From Thermoactinospora rubra (GTDB lineage: Bacteria; Actinomycetota; Actinomycetes; Streptosporangiales; Streptosporangiaceae): a DNA stretch of 64,000 nt. The notes under the pieces are model-generated. The model saw nothing but the letters and a program-made list of their open reading frames with translations. It was not told where the DNA came from and did no database searches. Below are positions 22,771-30,870 of this stretch, piece after piece. The position numbers were made by a program, and so were the translations under genes. The stretch lies in the NCBI RefSeq assembly GCF_002093975.1, contig NZ_MSZZ01000051.1, positions 17,549-81,548 on the forward strand. The letters are read 5' to 3'. The first letter of the stretch is position 1, and the number at the start of each line of letters is the position of its first letter.

Positions 22771-25388
22771 GGCTGCTGCTCCTGCTGCTCCTGCTGCTCC
22801 TCCGCCCAGACCCAGCCGTCGCCCGCCGCCTTGACCACCCGCGCCGGCCCGGGCGTGACCTTGATCCAGCCCGTCGTCGCGCGCTCGCGCCGGGCCTCGA
22901 CGGCCGGGAGGCGGGAGCGGGGCGCCGCGGGGAGCCCGTAGGGAGGACGCCGGAACCCCGTCACCGGCGCCGCCGGTGCCGTCGGCGCCGCCGTTTCGGT
23001 CTGGACCAGGACGGGGTCGGTGTCGGCCCCGAAGACGGCCGGGCGGCCGTAGGCCGTGAGGGGCCGTGGCGCGGCGAGCGGGCCGGGCACGGTGAGCGGG
23101 CCGGGCACGGTGAGCGGGCCGGGCACGGTGAGCGGGCCGGGCGTGGTGAGGGGGCGGGGGGTGGCCTCCGGCGCCGCCGCCTCCACCGGCCGCCTGGCGA
23201 TCGCGGCCGCCCCCGCGTGCTCCCGGATCTCCACGCGCCGGTGCAGCCCGCCCAGCCAGGCCGGCAGCCACCAGTTGGCCCGGCCCATCAGCCGCATGGC
23301 GGCCGGGACGAGCAGGGCACGCACCAGCGTGGCGTCGACCACGATGGCCACGAACATCCCGACCCCGAGGAGCTTGACGAGGGTGATCCCGGCCGTGGAG
23401 AAGGCCGCGATGACCACCAGCAGCAGCAGCGCCGCGCTCGTGATGATCCCGCCGGTGCGTTGCAGCCCCACGGCCACCGCCGCCGTGTTGTCCCGCGTGC
23501 GCAGCCACTCGGCCCGCACCCGCGACAGCAGGAACAGCTCGTAGTCCATCGACAGCCCGAACACCACGGCCAGGATCAGCACGGTGACCGTGGCCTCGAT
23601 CGTGTGGGTGGGCGTGAAGCCGAGCACCGGGGCGAGGTGCCCGTCCTGGAAGGCCCAGACGATCACGCCGAAGGACGCGCCGATGGACAGCACGTTCATC
23701 AGCAGCGCCTTGACCGGCAGCAGCAGCGAGCCGAAGGCCGCGAACAGCAGCGCGAGCGTCACCCCGCCGACGAACAGCGCCATCCACGGCAGCCGGGCGC
23801 CGAGGCTGTCGAGCAGGTCGAGCTGGGCCGCCGTGGGGCCGCCCACGACCACGGCACGGAAGCCCGGCTCCGGCTCCATTGCCCGGATGAGCTCCACCAG
23901 CGAGCGCGTGCGGTCGTCCATGGGGTCCCAGGCGTAGCGGACGGCCAGCCGTACCGCGCCGTTGTCCTGGGAGAAGCCCGCGTAGTCGACGGCGGTGACG
24001 CCGTCGAGGCGTTCGAGGCGGGTGACGAACGGCTTGACGTCCACCGGCTCGACGGGCGCCACGAGCCGGGTGGTGCCCTGGCCGGCCGGTCCCGGCGTGG
24101 CGGGCCGTCCGGCGAAGTCGCGTTCGAGCAGGATGTGGACGTCGACGGCGGCCATGGCGTTCTTCGCGAAGTCGCGGTCGATCGCCTCGGCGACCTGCCT
24201 GCTCTCCACGGTCGCGGGCAGCACGCGGTGGTCGACGTTGCCGAAGTCGGCGCGCAGGAACGGCAGGGCCAGCGCGACGAGCACGGCGGAGACGCCGATC
24301 AGGTAGATCACCGGCCGCCGCATGACGCTGGAGGCCACCCGATGCCACAGCCCGCCGGAGAACCCGAAGTCGGGCAGCACCCGCAGCGCGTCGACCCGCC
24401 TGCCGAGCACGGCCAGCAGCGCGGGCAGGACGACCAGCGCCGACAGCATCGCGACCACGACGACGGCGGCGGCGCCGAGGCCGATGGAGCGCAGGAACAT
24501 CTGCGGGAACAGCAGCAGCCCCAGCAGCGCGGTGGCCACGGTCAGGCCGGAGAAGGCGACGGTGCGGCCCGCGGTGGCCATGGTGGCGGCCACGGCGTCG
24601 GGTACGGCGGCGCCGCGCCGGATCTCCTCGCGGAAGGCGCTGAGCACGAACAGCGAGTAGTCGATCACCAGGCCCAGGCCGAGCATGGTGACGACGTTGA
24701 GAGAGAAGACCGAGACCTCGGTGACCTCGGTGAGCAGCCGGAGCAGCACGAGCGCGCCCAGCACCGACAGCAGGCCGACGACCAGGGGCAGCCCGGCGGC
24801 CACCAGGCTGCCGAAAACCACGACGAGCAGCACCAGCACCACCGGCATCGAGATGGCCTCCGCCTGGAGCAGGTCGGCGGCGGTCTGGTCGTTCAGCGCC
24901 TTCAGCAGCGGCACCGCGCCGCCGACCTTCACCTCCAGGCTGGGGATCGCGAGCCGGTGCTCGATGGCCGCGAAGGCCCGCTGCTTGGTCTGGGGGCCGC
25001 CGCGCAGGGTGATCAGGGCGTAGGTGGCGTGGCCGTCCTTGGACACCAGGGTCTCGGCCCGGCTGGTCCAGTAGGTGACGATCTTGGCGACGTGGCCGGC
25101 GGGCAGCCCGCGCAGCGCCTTGTGGACCGTGTTCCGGTAGCGGGGGTCGCTCACCTTGACGGACGGGTGGCGGTAGAGCACGACGACGTCGGGCGAGCTG
25201 CCGCCGTACCACTCCTCGCTCCACCGGGCCGCCGTGGTCGACTCGGCCGCGGGGTCCTCGAAGCCGCCGTCGGCCATCCTGCCGAACAGCTCCAGGCCGA
25301 AGGGCGCGACCAGCACGGCCACGGCCAGGCTGAGCGCCAGCACCGTCCAGCGGCCGCGGTAGACGACCCTGCCGAGCGACTCGAACAC
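22767..25388 (-). CDS. MmpL-family RND lipid transporter
   Basis: An 873-residue MMPL/RND protein. Two transporter halves are each headed by a membrane segment and an extracytoplasmic loop domain (about 35-180 and 380-530). Proton-relay Asp-Tyr pairs are present at D243-Y244 (GLVIDYSLF) and D615-Y616 (GLSMDYELFLL). MmpL proteins export polyketide-derived or glycosylated lipids in mycobacteria. The C-terminal cytoplasmic tail (about 720-873) contains tandem PGPLTV repeats and ends in an EEQQEQQEQQP tract. The GTG start lies 2 bp after the FAAL stop with GGGAGG upstream. FAAL-MmpL adjacency is the classic arrangement for lipid assembly with export. Confidence 0.95.
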   Translation of the reverse strand: MFESLGRVVYRGRWTVLALSLAVAVLVAPFGLELFGRMADGGFEDPAAESTTAARWSEEWYGGSSPDVVVLYRHPSVKVSDPRYRNTVHKALRGLPAGHVAKIVTYWTSRAETLVSKDGHATYALITLRGGPQTKQRAFAAIEHRLAIPSLEVKVGGAVPLLKALNDQTAADLLQAEAISMPVVLVLLVVVFGSLVAAGLPLVVGLLSVLGALVLLRLLTEVTEVSVFSLNVVTMLGLGLVIDYSLFVLSAFREEIRRGAAVPDAVAATMATAGRTVAFSGLTVATALLGLLLFPQMFLRSIGLGAAAVVVVAMLSALVVLPALLAVLGRRVDALRVLPDFGFSGGLWHRVASSVMRRPVIYLIGVSAVLVALALPFLRADFGNVDHRVLPATVESRQVAEAIDRDFAKNAMAAVDVHILLERDFAGRPATPGPAGQGTTRLVAPVEPVDVKPFVTRLERLDGVTAVDYAGFSQDNGAVRLAVRYAWDPMDDRTRSLVELIRAMEPEPGFRAVVVGGPTAAQLDLLDSLGARLPWMALFVGGVTLALLFAAFGSLLLPVKALLMNVLSIGASFGVIVWAFQDGHLAPVLGFTPTHTIEATVTVLILAVVFGLSMDYELFLLSRVRAEWLRTRDNTAAVAVGLQRTGGIITSAALLLLVVIAAFSTAGITLVKLLGVGMFVAIVVDATLVRALLVPAAMRLMGRANWWLPAWLGGLHRRVEIREHAGAAAIARRPVEAAAPEATPRPLTTPGPLTVPGPLTVPGPLTVPGPLAAPRPLTAYGRPAVFGADTDPVLVQTETAAPTAPAAPVTGFRRPPYGLPAAPRSRLPAVEARRERATTGWIKVTPGPARVVKAAGDGWVWAEEQQEQQEQQP
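23076..23165. repeat. 18-bp tandem repeat inside the MmpL tail
   Basis: The unit GAGCGGGCCGGGCACGGT occurs at 23076, 23094 and 23112, with a fourth slightly changed copy at 23130 and a degenerate fifth at 23148. It is in frame and encodes the PGPLTV hexapeptide repeats of the MmpL C-terminal tail. Copy number may vary between strains by slippage. Confidence 0.9.
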
Positions 25389-25390
25389 GG

Positions 25391-27046
25391 TCAGCCTCCC
25401 GGGAAGGCGCCCGCGAGATACGCCTCCCTGCAGGCGGCCCGGGCGATCTTCCCGCTGGAGGTGCGCGGGACGGCTCCGGCCTCGACGAGGCGGAAGTCGT
25501 GGAGTGAGACGTCGTGCGCGGCGGCGACGGCGGCCCGGACCCGGCGCGCCACCTCCTCGGCGGGGGCGGACGCGCCCCGGCGGGACCGCTCGGCGACGAC
25601 CACGAGCCGCTCGGTGTCGCCGCCCGGGACGGCGAAGGCCGCGACGTGGTCCCTCCGCACCGCGTCGCTGGCCTCCTGGACGCTGGCCTCGATGTCCTGG
25701 GGATAGTGGTTGCGGCCGTCCACGATGATCAGGTCTTTGAGCCGTCCGGTGACGTAGAGCTCGCCCTCGTGGATCACGCCCAGGTCGCCGGTGCGCAGCC
25801 AGCCGCCGGCGAAGACCTCCTCGGTCCTGGCCGGGTCGCGCCAGTACCCCCGCGCGACGTTGGGGCCTTTGACCCAGATCTCGCCGACGTGCCCGTCGGG
25901 CAGCGGGGCGGCGCCGGGCCCGGCGACACGCAGGTCCTGCCCGTACGGCCGGCCGCACGACACCAGGCGGCTCCTGCGCCCCTCGCCGGAGTACGGCACG
26001 GCACGCCCCGCGCTCAGCGCCTCCCCCGAGAAGTCCGCCACCCGGGCCGGTTCGTCGCGTCCCGCGGCCGAGACGAACACGGTCGCCTCCGCGAGCCCGT
26101 AGGCCGGCGTGTGCGCCTCGGGACGCAGGCCGTAGGCCGCGAAGAAGCGGTTGAAGCGCTCGATCGTGGCGGGCCGGACCGGCTCGGCGCCGTTGAGCAT
26201 GACCCGCACGCCCGACAGGTCCACCCCCGCCATGTCCTCGGGCGTCACCCGGGCGAGCGCGTACTCGTAGGCGAAGTTCGGCCCGCCCGTGTACACGTCG
26301 CCGGACTCGCCGAGCAGCTGGAACCATCGGGCCGGGCGCATGACGAACGCCACCGGGTCCATGAAGACCGCGTGGTTGCCGCCCACGATGGGCAGCGCGA
26401 TGGTGGCGACCAGGCCCATGTCGTGGAAGAGCGGCAGCCACAGCGCCAGCGACGAGGCGCGCGGCGTGCCGCGGAAGGCGGAGTACAGCTGCTCGGCGTT
26501 GGCCGCCAGGTTCGCGTGGGTGATCTCCACGCCGGCCGGCGCCCTGGTCGACCCGGAGGTGTACTGCAGGTAGGCCAGGTCGGACGGCTGCGGCGGCGGG
26601 GACTCCCACTCGTCGGCCAGCAGGTCGGAGACCGCGTCGACGAGGACGACCTCCTTGGGCGCGGGCGCGGTGGCCAGGAAGCCGTCGAGGTCGGCCGAGG
26701 AGACCGTGAGCACGACGGTGGGGTCGGCGTCGGCGTAGGCGCGAGCCAGCCGGTCCGCGTGGCCGGGCAGGTCCGGGGAGAACAGCGGCACGGCCACGAC
26801 GCCCGAGTAGAGGCAGCCGAGCATCGCCACGACGTAGGGCAGCCCGGACGGCGCCATGATCGCCGCCCGGTCGCCGGGCCGGGCCGTCTCGCGCAGCCGT
26901 ACCGCCAGCGCGCACGCCTTGAGGTGCGCCTGCCGCCAGGTGAGCGTCCGCCGGGAGCCGTCCCCCAGGTAGTCGGCGAACGTGTACGCCGGAGCGTCCG
27001 GGATCTCCCGGGCCCACCGCGCCACCCGCTGTGTCAGGATGCTCAC
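25391..27046 (-). CDS. fatty acyl-AMP ligase (FAAL, FadD32-like)
   Basis: A 551-residue adenylate-forming enzyme. Motifs: P-loop YTSGSTRAPAG (162-172), FHDMGL (207-212), PAYGLAEATV (314-323), TGDLG (419-423), GRLKD hinge (434-438) and C-terminal catalytic K533 in TSSGKIARAAC. The LPLFHDMGLVATIALPIVGG context and close similarity to FadD26/FadD32-type sequences favour a FAAL, which makes acyl-adenylates and passes them to an ACP rather than to CoA. No ACP gene is in its operon. The nearest suitable partner is the N-terminal ACP of the PKS at 8.2-14 kb. The GTG start at 27046 begins the FAAL-MmpL-MFS-glycosyltransferase operon. Confidence 0.9.
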   Translation of the reverse strand: MSILTQRVARWAREIPDAPAYTFADYLGDGSRRTLTWRQAHLKACALAVRLRETARPGDRAAIMAPSGLPYVVAMLGCLYSGVVAVPLFSPDLPGHADRLARAYADADPTVVLTVSSADLDGFLATAPAPKEVVLVDAVSDLLADEWESPPPQPSDLAYLQYTSGSTRAPAGVEITHANLAANAEQLYSAFRGTPRASSLALWLPLFHDMGLVATIALPIVGGNHAVFMDPVAFVMRPARWFQLLGESGDVYTGGPNFAYEYALARVTPEDMAGVDLSGVRVMLNGAEPVRPATIERFNRFFAAYGLRPEAHTPAYGLAEATVFVSAAGRDEPARVADFSGEALSAGRAVPYSGEGRRSRLVSCGRPYGQDLRVAGPGAAPLPDGHVGEIWVKGPNVARGYWRDPARTEEVFAGGWLRTGDLGVIHEGELYVTGRLKDLIIVDGRNHYPQDIEASVQEASDAVRRDHVAAFAVPGGDTERLVVVAERSRRGASAPAEEVARRVRAAVAAAHDVSLHDFRLVEAGAVPRTSSGKIARAACREAYLAGAFPGG

Positions 27047-27153
27047 GAACCAGCAAAGTACGGCACGAGATCCCGCGGGTCTTGCCATCCACCCGCATCA
27101 TTCGCTTTCCGCACTTGTCATCCGGCGATAAAGGAGTTGCCCAGGCCGGAAGA

Positions 27154-28389
27154 ATGGGACAGGTGAGCAGCTTCCGCCGGGACCTCGGCCTTCTCAGGGA
27201 TCGCCAGTTCGCCCTCCTGCTCACCGCCAGGACGATCTCCATGCTCGGCAGCTCCTTCACGCCGGTCGCCCTGGCCTTCGGCATCCTCGACCTGCCGGGC
27301 GCCACCGGCACGACGCTGTCGGTGGTGCTGACCGCGGAGTCCCTGCCGACCGTGCTGTTCATGCTCGTGGGCGGCGTCATCGCCGACCGGATGCCCCGCC
27401 AGCGGGTGCTGATGGCCTCGGAGATCACCAACGCCGTCGCCTTCGCCGGCATGGCGGCGATGCTGCTCACCGGCTGGACGCCGCTGCCCGCGCTGGCGCT
27501 GGCCGCCGCGGTGAGCGGCACCGCCATCGCGCTGGTGTGGCCGGCGCTCACCGGCATCATCCCGGAGGTCGTGCCGGCCGACCGGCTGCAGGCCGGCAAC
27601 GCCCTGCTGGGCCTGGGGGTGAACTCCGCGCGCATCGCCGGCTCGGTGCTGGGCGGCGGGGCCGTGGTGGTGCTGGGCGGCGGCTGGGCGCTGGCGGTGA
27701 GCGCCGCGATGTTCGCCGCGGCGGCCGGGTGCGTCGCGCGGTTGAAGCTCAAGCCCGCCGGGCGGGTGGCGGCCGGATCGGTGCTCAAGGACCTGCAGGA
27801 AGGCTGGCGCGAGTTCAGCTCGCGCCAGTGGCTGTGGGTGGTGGTCGCGCAGTTCTCGATCCTGGTCATGGCCATGCAGGCGGCCCATGGCGTGCTGGGC
27901 CCGCTCGTGGCCAAGAGCGAGCTGGGCGGCGCGGCGGCCTGGTCGGCCGTGCTGGCCGGCGAGGCGGTCGGCACGATCACCGGGGTCCTGCTGGCGATGC
28001 GGCTGCGGCCGAGCCGCCCGATCTTCCTGGGCACGCTGCTGATGGTCCCGACGGCCCTGCCGTACCTGCTGCTGGGGCTGAGCGCGCCGCTGTGGAGCGT
28101 GGTGGCGGGGTCGTTCCTGCTCGGGGTCTGCTTCGACGTGTTCGCCGTGCTGTGGCAGACGACCATGCAGCGGGAGGTCCCGCCGGAGTCGCTGTCGCGG
28201 GTCAGCTCCTACGACGCGCTCGGCTCGCTGATGTTCGGCCCGATCGGGCTGATGCTGGCCGGTCCGGTGGCGGGCGTCACGGGGCCGAAGCCGGCGCTGA
28301 TCGGCTGCGCGGCCATCGTGACGGGCGTCTCGCTGCTCGCCCTGCTCGCCCCCGGCGTGCGCGGGCTCAGGGCCCCGGCGTCAGGCTGA
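27154..28389 (+). CDS. MFS transporter (MFS_3/enterobactin-exporter-like)
   Basis: A 411-residue major facilitator of about 12 segments. The RDLGLLRDRQFALLLTARTIS start and the GGVIADRMPRQRVLM motif A resemble the MFS_3 group that includes siderophore and macrolide exporters. It is divergent from the FAAL operon (107 bp between), so it may share its promoter region. It overlaps the convergent flavoenzyme gene by 9 bp. Start ATG 27154 is chosen. GTG 27163 is also possible. Confidence 0.87.
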   Translation: MGQVSSFRRDLGLLRDRQFALLLTARTISMLGSSFTPVALAFGILDLPGATGTTLSVVLTAESLPTVLFMLVGGVIADRMPRQRVLMASEITNAVAFAGMAAMLLTGWTPLPALALAAAVSGTAIALVWPALTGIIPEVVPADRLQAGNALLGLGVNSARIAGSVLGGGAVVVLGGGWALAVSAAMFAAAAGCVARLKLKPAGRVAAGSVLKDLQEGWREFSSRQWLWVVVAQFSILVMAMQAAHGVLGPLVAKSELGGAAAWSAVLAGEAVGTITGVLLAMRLRPSRPIFLGTLLMVPTALPYLLLGLSAPLWSVVAGSFLLGVCFDVFAVLWQTTMQREVPPESLSRVSSYDALGSLMFGPIGLMLAGPVAGVTGPKPALIGCAAIVTGVSLLALLAPGVRGLRAPASG

Positions 28390-29490
28390 CGTGCGCCCGC
28401 TGGTGCGCAGGCCGCGGGACGGCTTGCGCTCGTGCAGGCCGAACCGCGGCTCGGGCGCGTGATCGCCCTCCAGGATCCCCGCCACGTACTCCGCCAGCGC
28501 GGGAGCGTGCTTGAACCCGTGCCCGGAGTCGCCGCCGAGCAGCCAGACGCCGGGCGAGACCTCGTGGACGACCCATTCGGCGTCGGGCGTCAGCGCGTAC
28601 TGGCAGACCTGGGTGAACAGCAGCGACGCATCCCGCAGCGAGGGGAACCGGCGCGCCAGGTACGCCCTGGCGAGGTCCACGCTGTCCTGGTCGATCTGCC
28701 GGGAGCCGGTCTCGGGCTCGTACGGCCGGCCCTCGGCGTCGCACGTGGCCTTCATGCCGACGCCGTCCACGTCGCCGTGGCCGTACATGGAGGCGTCGTA
28801 GTCCACCCAGGCGGGCATGCCGGGCGTGGACCACGCGGCGGGCACCCGGAAGTGCAGCGTGTCCTGCTTGGTCACGGTGACCGGGACCGGGAACAGCTCG
28901 GGCAGCCAGGCCCCGCACGCCCACACGACCCGGTCGGCGCGCAGCACCTCGCCGTCCACCGAGACCGCCTCGCCGTACGGCACGGCCCTGCCCCGCACCA
29001 GCCGCGCCCCGGACTGGACGGCCAGCCGCGCCGTGACCTGCGTGGCGCGCCTGGCCCTGATGACGCCCGCGTGCGGCTCCCACAGCAGGAAGGCCAGGCC
29101 GTCGCCGGCGAAGTCGGGGAAGAAGCGGCGGCCCTCGGCGGGGTCCAGCACCTCGTGCGGGATGTCCAGCTCACCCAGCACCCGGGCGCTGGCGTGCTCC
29201 CACCCCTCGGCCCGCTGCGCCAGCCACAGCATGCCCGCCTCGTGGTAGAGCTCCTCGCCGGCGCGCTCGCCCAGCCTGCGCCAGCCTTCCCGGGCGCGCC
29301 AGGCCAGCTTCGGGTACCAGTCGTCTGTTCCGTGCGCGCAGCGCAGCAGCCGCGTCTCGCCCGCGCTCGCCTGCCGTACGTGACCCGGGGTGTGCTGCTC
29401 GACCAGCGTCACGCGCCACCCGGTGTCGGCCAGCCGCAACGCCAGCGACGAGCCCCAGATCCCCGCTCCTACCACGATGACCGATTTCAT
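28381..29490 (-). CDS. FAD-dependent oxidase, sarcosine/N-methyltryptophan oxidase-like
   Basis: A 369-residue flavoprotein of the DAO superfamily. The N-terminal FAD dinucleotide motif is VIVVGAGIWGSSLALRLA, followed by AGETRLLRCAHG, and the C-terminus has LLGGDSGHGFKHAPALAEYVA, typical of monomeric sarcosine oxidase (SoxA/SolA) with its covalent-flavin region. It oxidises secondary N-methyl amines in known relatives. Specificity here is unknown. The ATG at 29490 is best by homology, but an ATG at 29508 overlaps the stop of the upstream lipoprotein gene (ATGA), indicating coupling. Confidence 0.88.
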   Translation of the reverse strand: MKSVIVVGAGIWGSSLALRLADTGWRVTLVEQHTPGHVRQASAGETRLLRCAHGTDDWYPKLAWRAREGWRRLGERAGEELYHEAGMLWLAQRAEGWEHASARVLGELDIPHEVLDPAEGRRFFPDFAGDGLAFLLWEPHAGVIRARRATQVTARLAVQSGARLVRGRAVPYGEAVSVDGEVLRADRVVWACGAWLPELFPVPVTVTKQDTLHFRVPAAWSTPGMPAWVDYDASMYGHGDVDGVGMKATCDAEGRPYEPETGSRQIDQDSVDLARAYLARRFPSLRDASLLFTQVCQYALTPDAEWVVHEVSPGVWLLGGDSGHGFKHAPALAEYVAGILEGDHAPEPRFGLHERKPSRGLRTSGRTSA

Positions 29491-29504
29491 GGCCTCTGAG
29501 CGTG

Positions 29505-30128
29505 TCATACCACGATGAGGGTGGCCACCACTCCCGCGCAGTTTCCGGCCACGCAGACGCGCACGGGGACGTCGAAGACGCCGGCCCGGTGCGGGACGCC
29601 GCCGATGCGCCCGTCCGGGCCGATCGTCACGCCGCCGGGCAGCTTCCCGGAGTCGGTCACGGTGAACGTGGGCGGCACGTCCGGCGGCCCGCCCTCGATC
29701 TCGATCGTCTCGTTCAGCGGCCGGCCCGTCTGGGCGGGGAAGGTCAGCTTGCCGGGCCGCCACGGGGTGTTCCGGTGCACGACCAGGGTGACGACCTCCT
29801 CGACGCAGCCGCTGGGCCGGCACAGCCGGATGGGGCGGGTGAACGCGCCGGGCCGCTCGGGGGCCCCGCTGATCGTGCCGCCGGGCTCCAGCGTCACGCC
29901 GGGGGCCAGCTCGGCGCCCTGAATGTGGAGCCGCTGGTCCAGGGCGATGAGCCGCGCGTCGACCTCGATGCCGTGGGTTACGTGGAAGGTGTCCTCCAGC
30001 AGCAGCTCCCCGCGCGAGGTCATCTGCCTGACCAGGGTGGCGGCCTGCTGCGGGGTCACGGTGTGGCAGCAGGGCAGCAGGGCGAACGCCGTCGCCGCGA
30101 CGACTGCGGCCACCCATTTCGGCTGCAC
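29505..30128 (-). CDS. lipoprotein with two putative Ig-like (He_PIG-type) repeats
   Basis: A 207-residue exported protein whose signal segment ends in a lipobox-like ALLPC. Two repeats of about 45-50 residues are evident: ELAPGVTLEPGGTISGAPE with a Cys pair (LCRPSGC), and KLPGGVTIGPDGRIGGVPH with VCVAGNC. The PGVTL.pdG.IsG.P pattern is that of bacterial He_PIG/putative Ig domains. The paired cysteines probably form a disulfide in each repeat. Its stop overlaps a possible start of the flavin oxidase. Surface binding is inferred; no partner is known. Confidence 0.75.
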   Translation of the reverse strand: MQPKWVAAVVAATAFALLPCCHTVTPQQAATLVRQMTSRGELLLEDTFHVTHGIEVDARLIALDQRLHIQGAELAPGVTLEPGGTISGAPERPGAFTRPIRLCRPSGCVEEVVTLVVHRNTPWRPGKLTFPAQTGRPLNETIEIEGGPPDVPPTFTVTDSGKLPGGVTIGPDGRIGGVPHRAGVFDVPVRVCVAGNCAGVVATLIVV

Positions 30129-30185
30129 ACTAACCCTCCCCCCTGGCCATCCGGGTTCCTACCCCCACGGGGAGATAATCAAGCT

Positions 30186-30815
30186 ATGGCCGCTGAATCC
30201 GCTCAGACTCTCGAGCGCGGGCTCCACGTGCTGCGCCTGCTCGCCGACGGACACGGCGGGCGGACGCCCACGGAGCTGGCCAAGGAGCTGTCGCTGAGCA
30301 GGCCGGTGGTCTACCGGCTGGTGACGACGCTGATGAACGCCGGGTTCGTCAGGCGCGACGCCGACGGGCGGGTGCACCTGGGCTTCGGGGTGCTGATGCT
30401 GGCGCAGGCCGTCCAGCCGCTGCTGCGGGCGGCGGCGCTGCCCACCCTGCGGCGGCTGGCCGAGGAGGTCGGCGCGACCGCGCACCTCACCGTCGCCGAG
30501 GGGGACGACGGGCTGGCCGTGGCCGTGGTCGAGCCGTCGTGGACGAACATGCACGTCGCCTACCGGGAGGGCGCGCGGCATCCGCTCAGCAAGGGCGCGG
30601 CCGGGCGGGCGATCCTGGCCCTCCGTACCGGACAATCCGGATATTTCCTAACCGAGGGGCAGTTGCAGGAGGGTGCCAGGGGCATCGCCGCGCCGGTCAC
30701 TGGCGTGCCGTGGCTGGAGGCCTCGGTCGGCGTCGTGACGTTCGGCCCGCTCAAGGAGGGCACCGGCGACCGGGTGGTCGCGGCGGCTATGGAACTTTCC
30801 GCAGCCCTCGCCTAG
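30186..30815 (+). CDS. IclR-family transcriptional regulator
   Basis: A 209-residue IclR-type regulator. The N-terminal winged HTH is LERGLHVLRLLADGH, then TPTELAKELSLSRPVVYRLV, followed by an effector domain (HLTVAEGDDGLAVAVVEPS, HPLSKGAAGRAIL). It is slightly shorter than the usual 240-260 residues and its C-terminal region looks compressed. It sits directly upstream of the homogentisate genes and a strong double palindrome, so it almost certainly regulates tyrosine/homogentisate catabolism, like the IclR-type HmgR proteins. Confidence 0.9.
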   Translation: MAAESAQTLERGLHVLRLLADGHGGRTPTELAKELSLSRPVVYRLVTTLMNAGFVRRDADGRVHLGFGVLMLAQAVQPLLRAAALPTLRRLAEEVGATAHLTVAEGDDGLAVAVVEPSWTNMHVAYREGARHPLSKGAAGRAILALRTGQSGYFLTEGQLQEGARGIAAPVTGVPWLEASVGVVTFGPLKEGTGDRVVAAAMELSAALA

Positions 30816-30817
30816 GA

Positions 30818-30855
30818 TGTCCCTATAGAGGACACTAGTGTCCGATAAGCGGACA
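30818..30855. promoter_or_regulatory. double palindromic operator of the homogentisate operon
   Basis: TGTCC-N7-GGACA occurs twice, at 30818-30834 and 30839-30855, spaced by 21 bp. The junction forms a perfect 14-bp palindrome, GGACACTAGTGTCC (30830-30843). The site starts 3 bp after the IclR stop and ends 15 bp before the hmgA ATG, overlapping the expected promoter. Two in-phase sites suggest cooperative binding by the IclR protein. Confidence 0.75.
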
Positions 30856-30870
30856 GATCCGGGAGGGCTG

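Noticed and set aside
23076..23165. Short tandem repeats as a CRISPR-like array
   Set aside because: Units are contiguous 18-bp in-frame coding repeats without spacers.
27047..27153. CCCGCGGG palindrome between FAAL and MFS genes as operator
   Set aside because: Only an 8-bp GC palindrome, expected by chance in this base composition.
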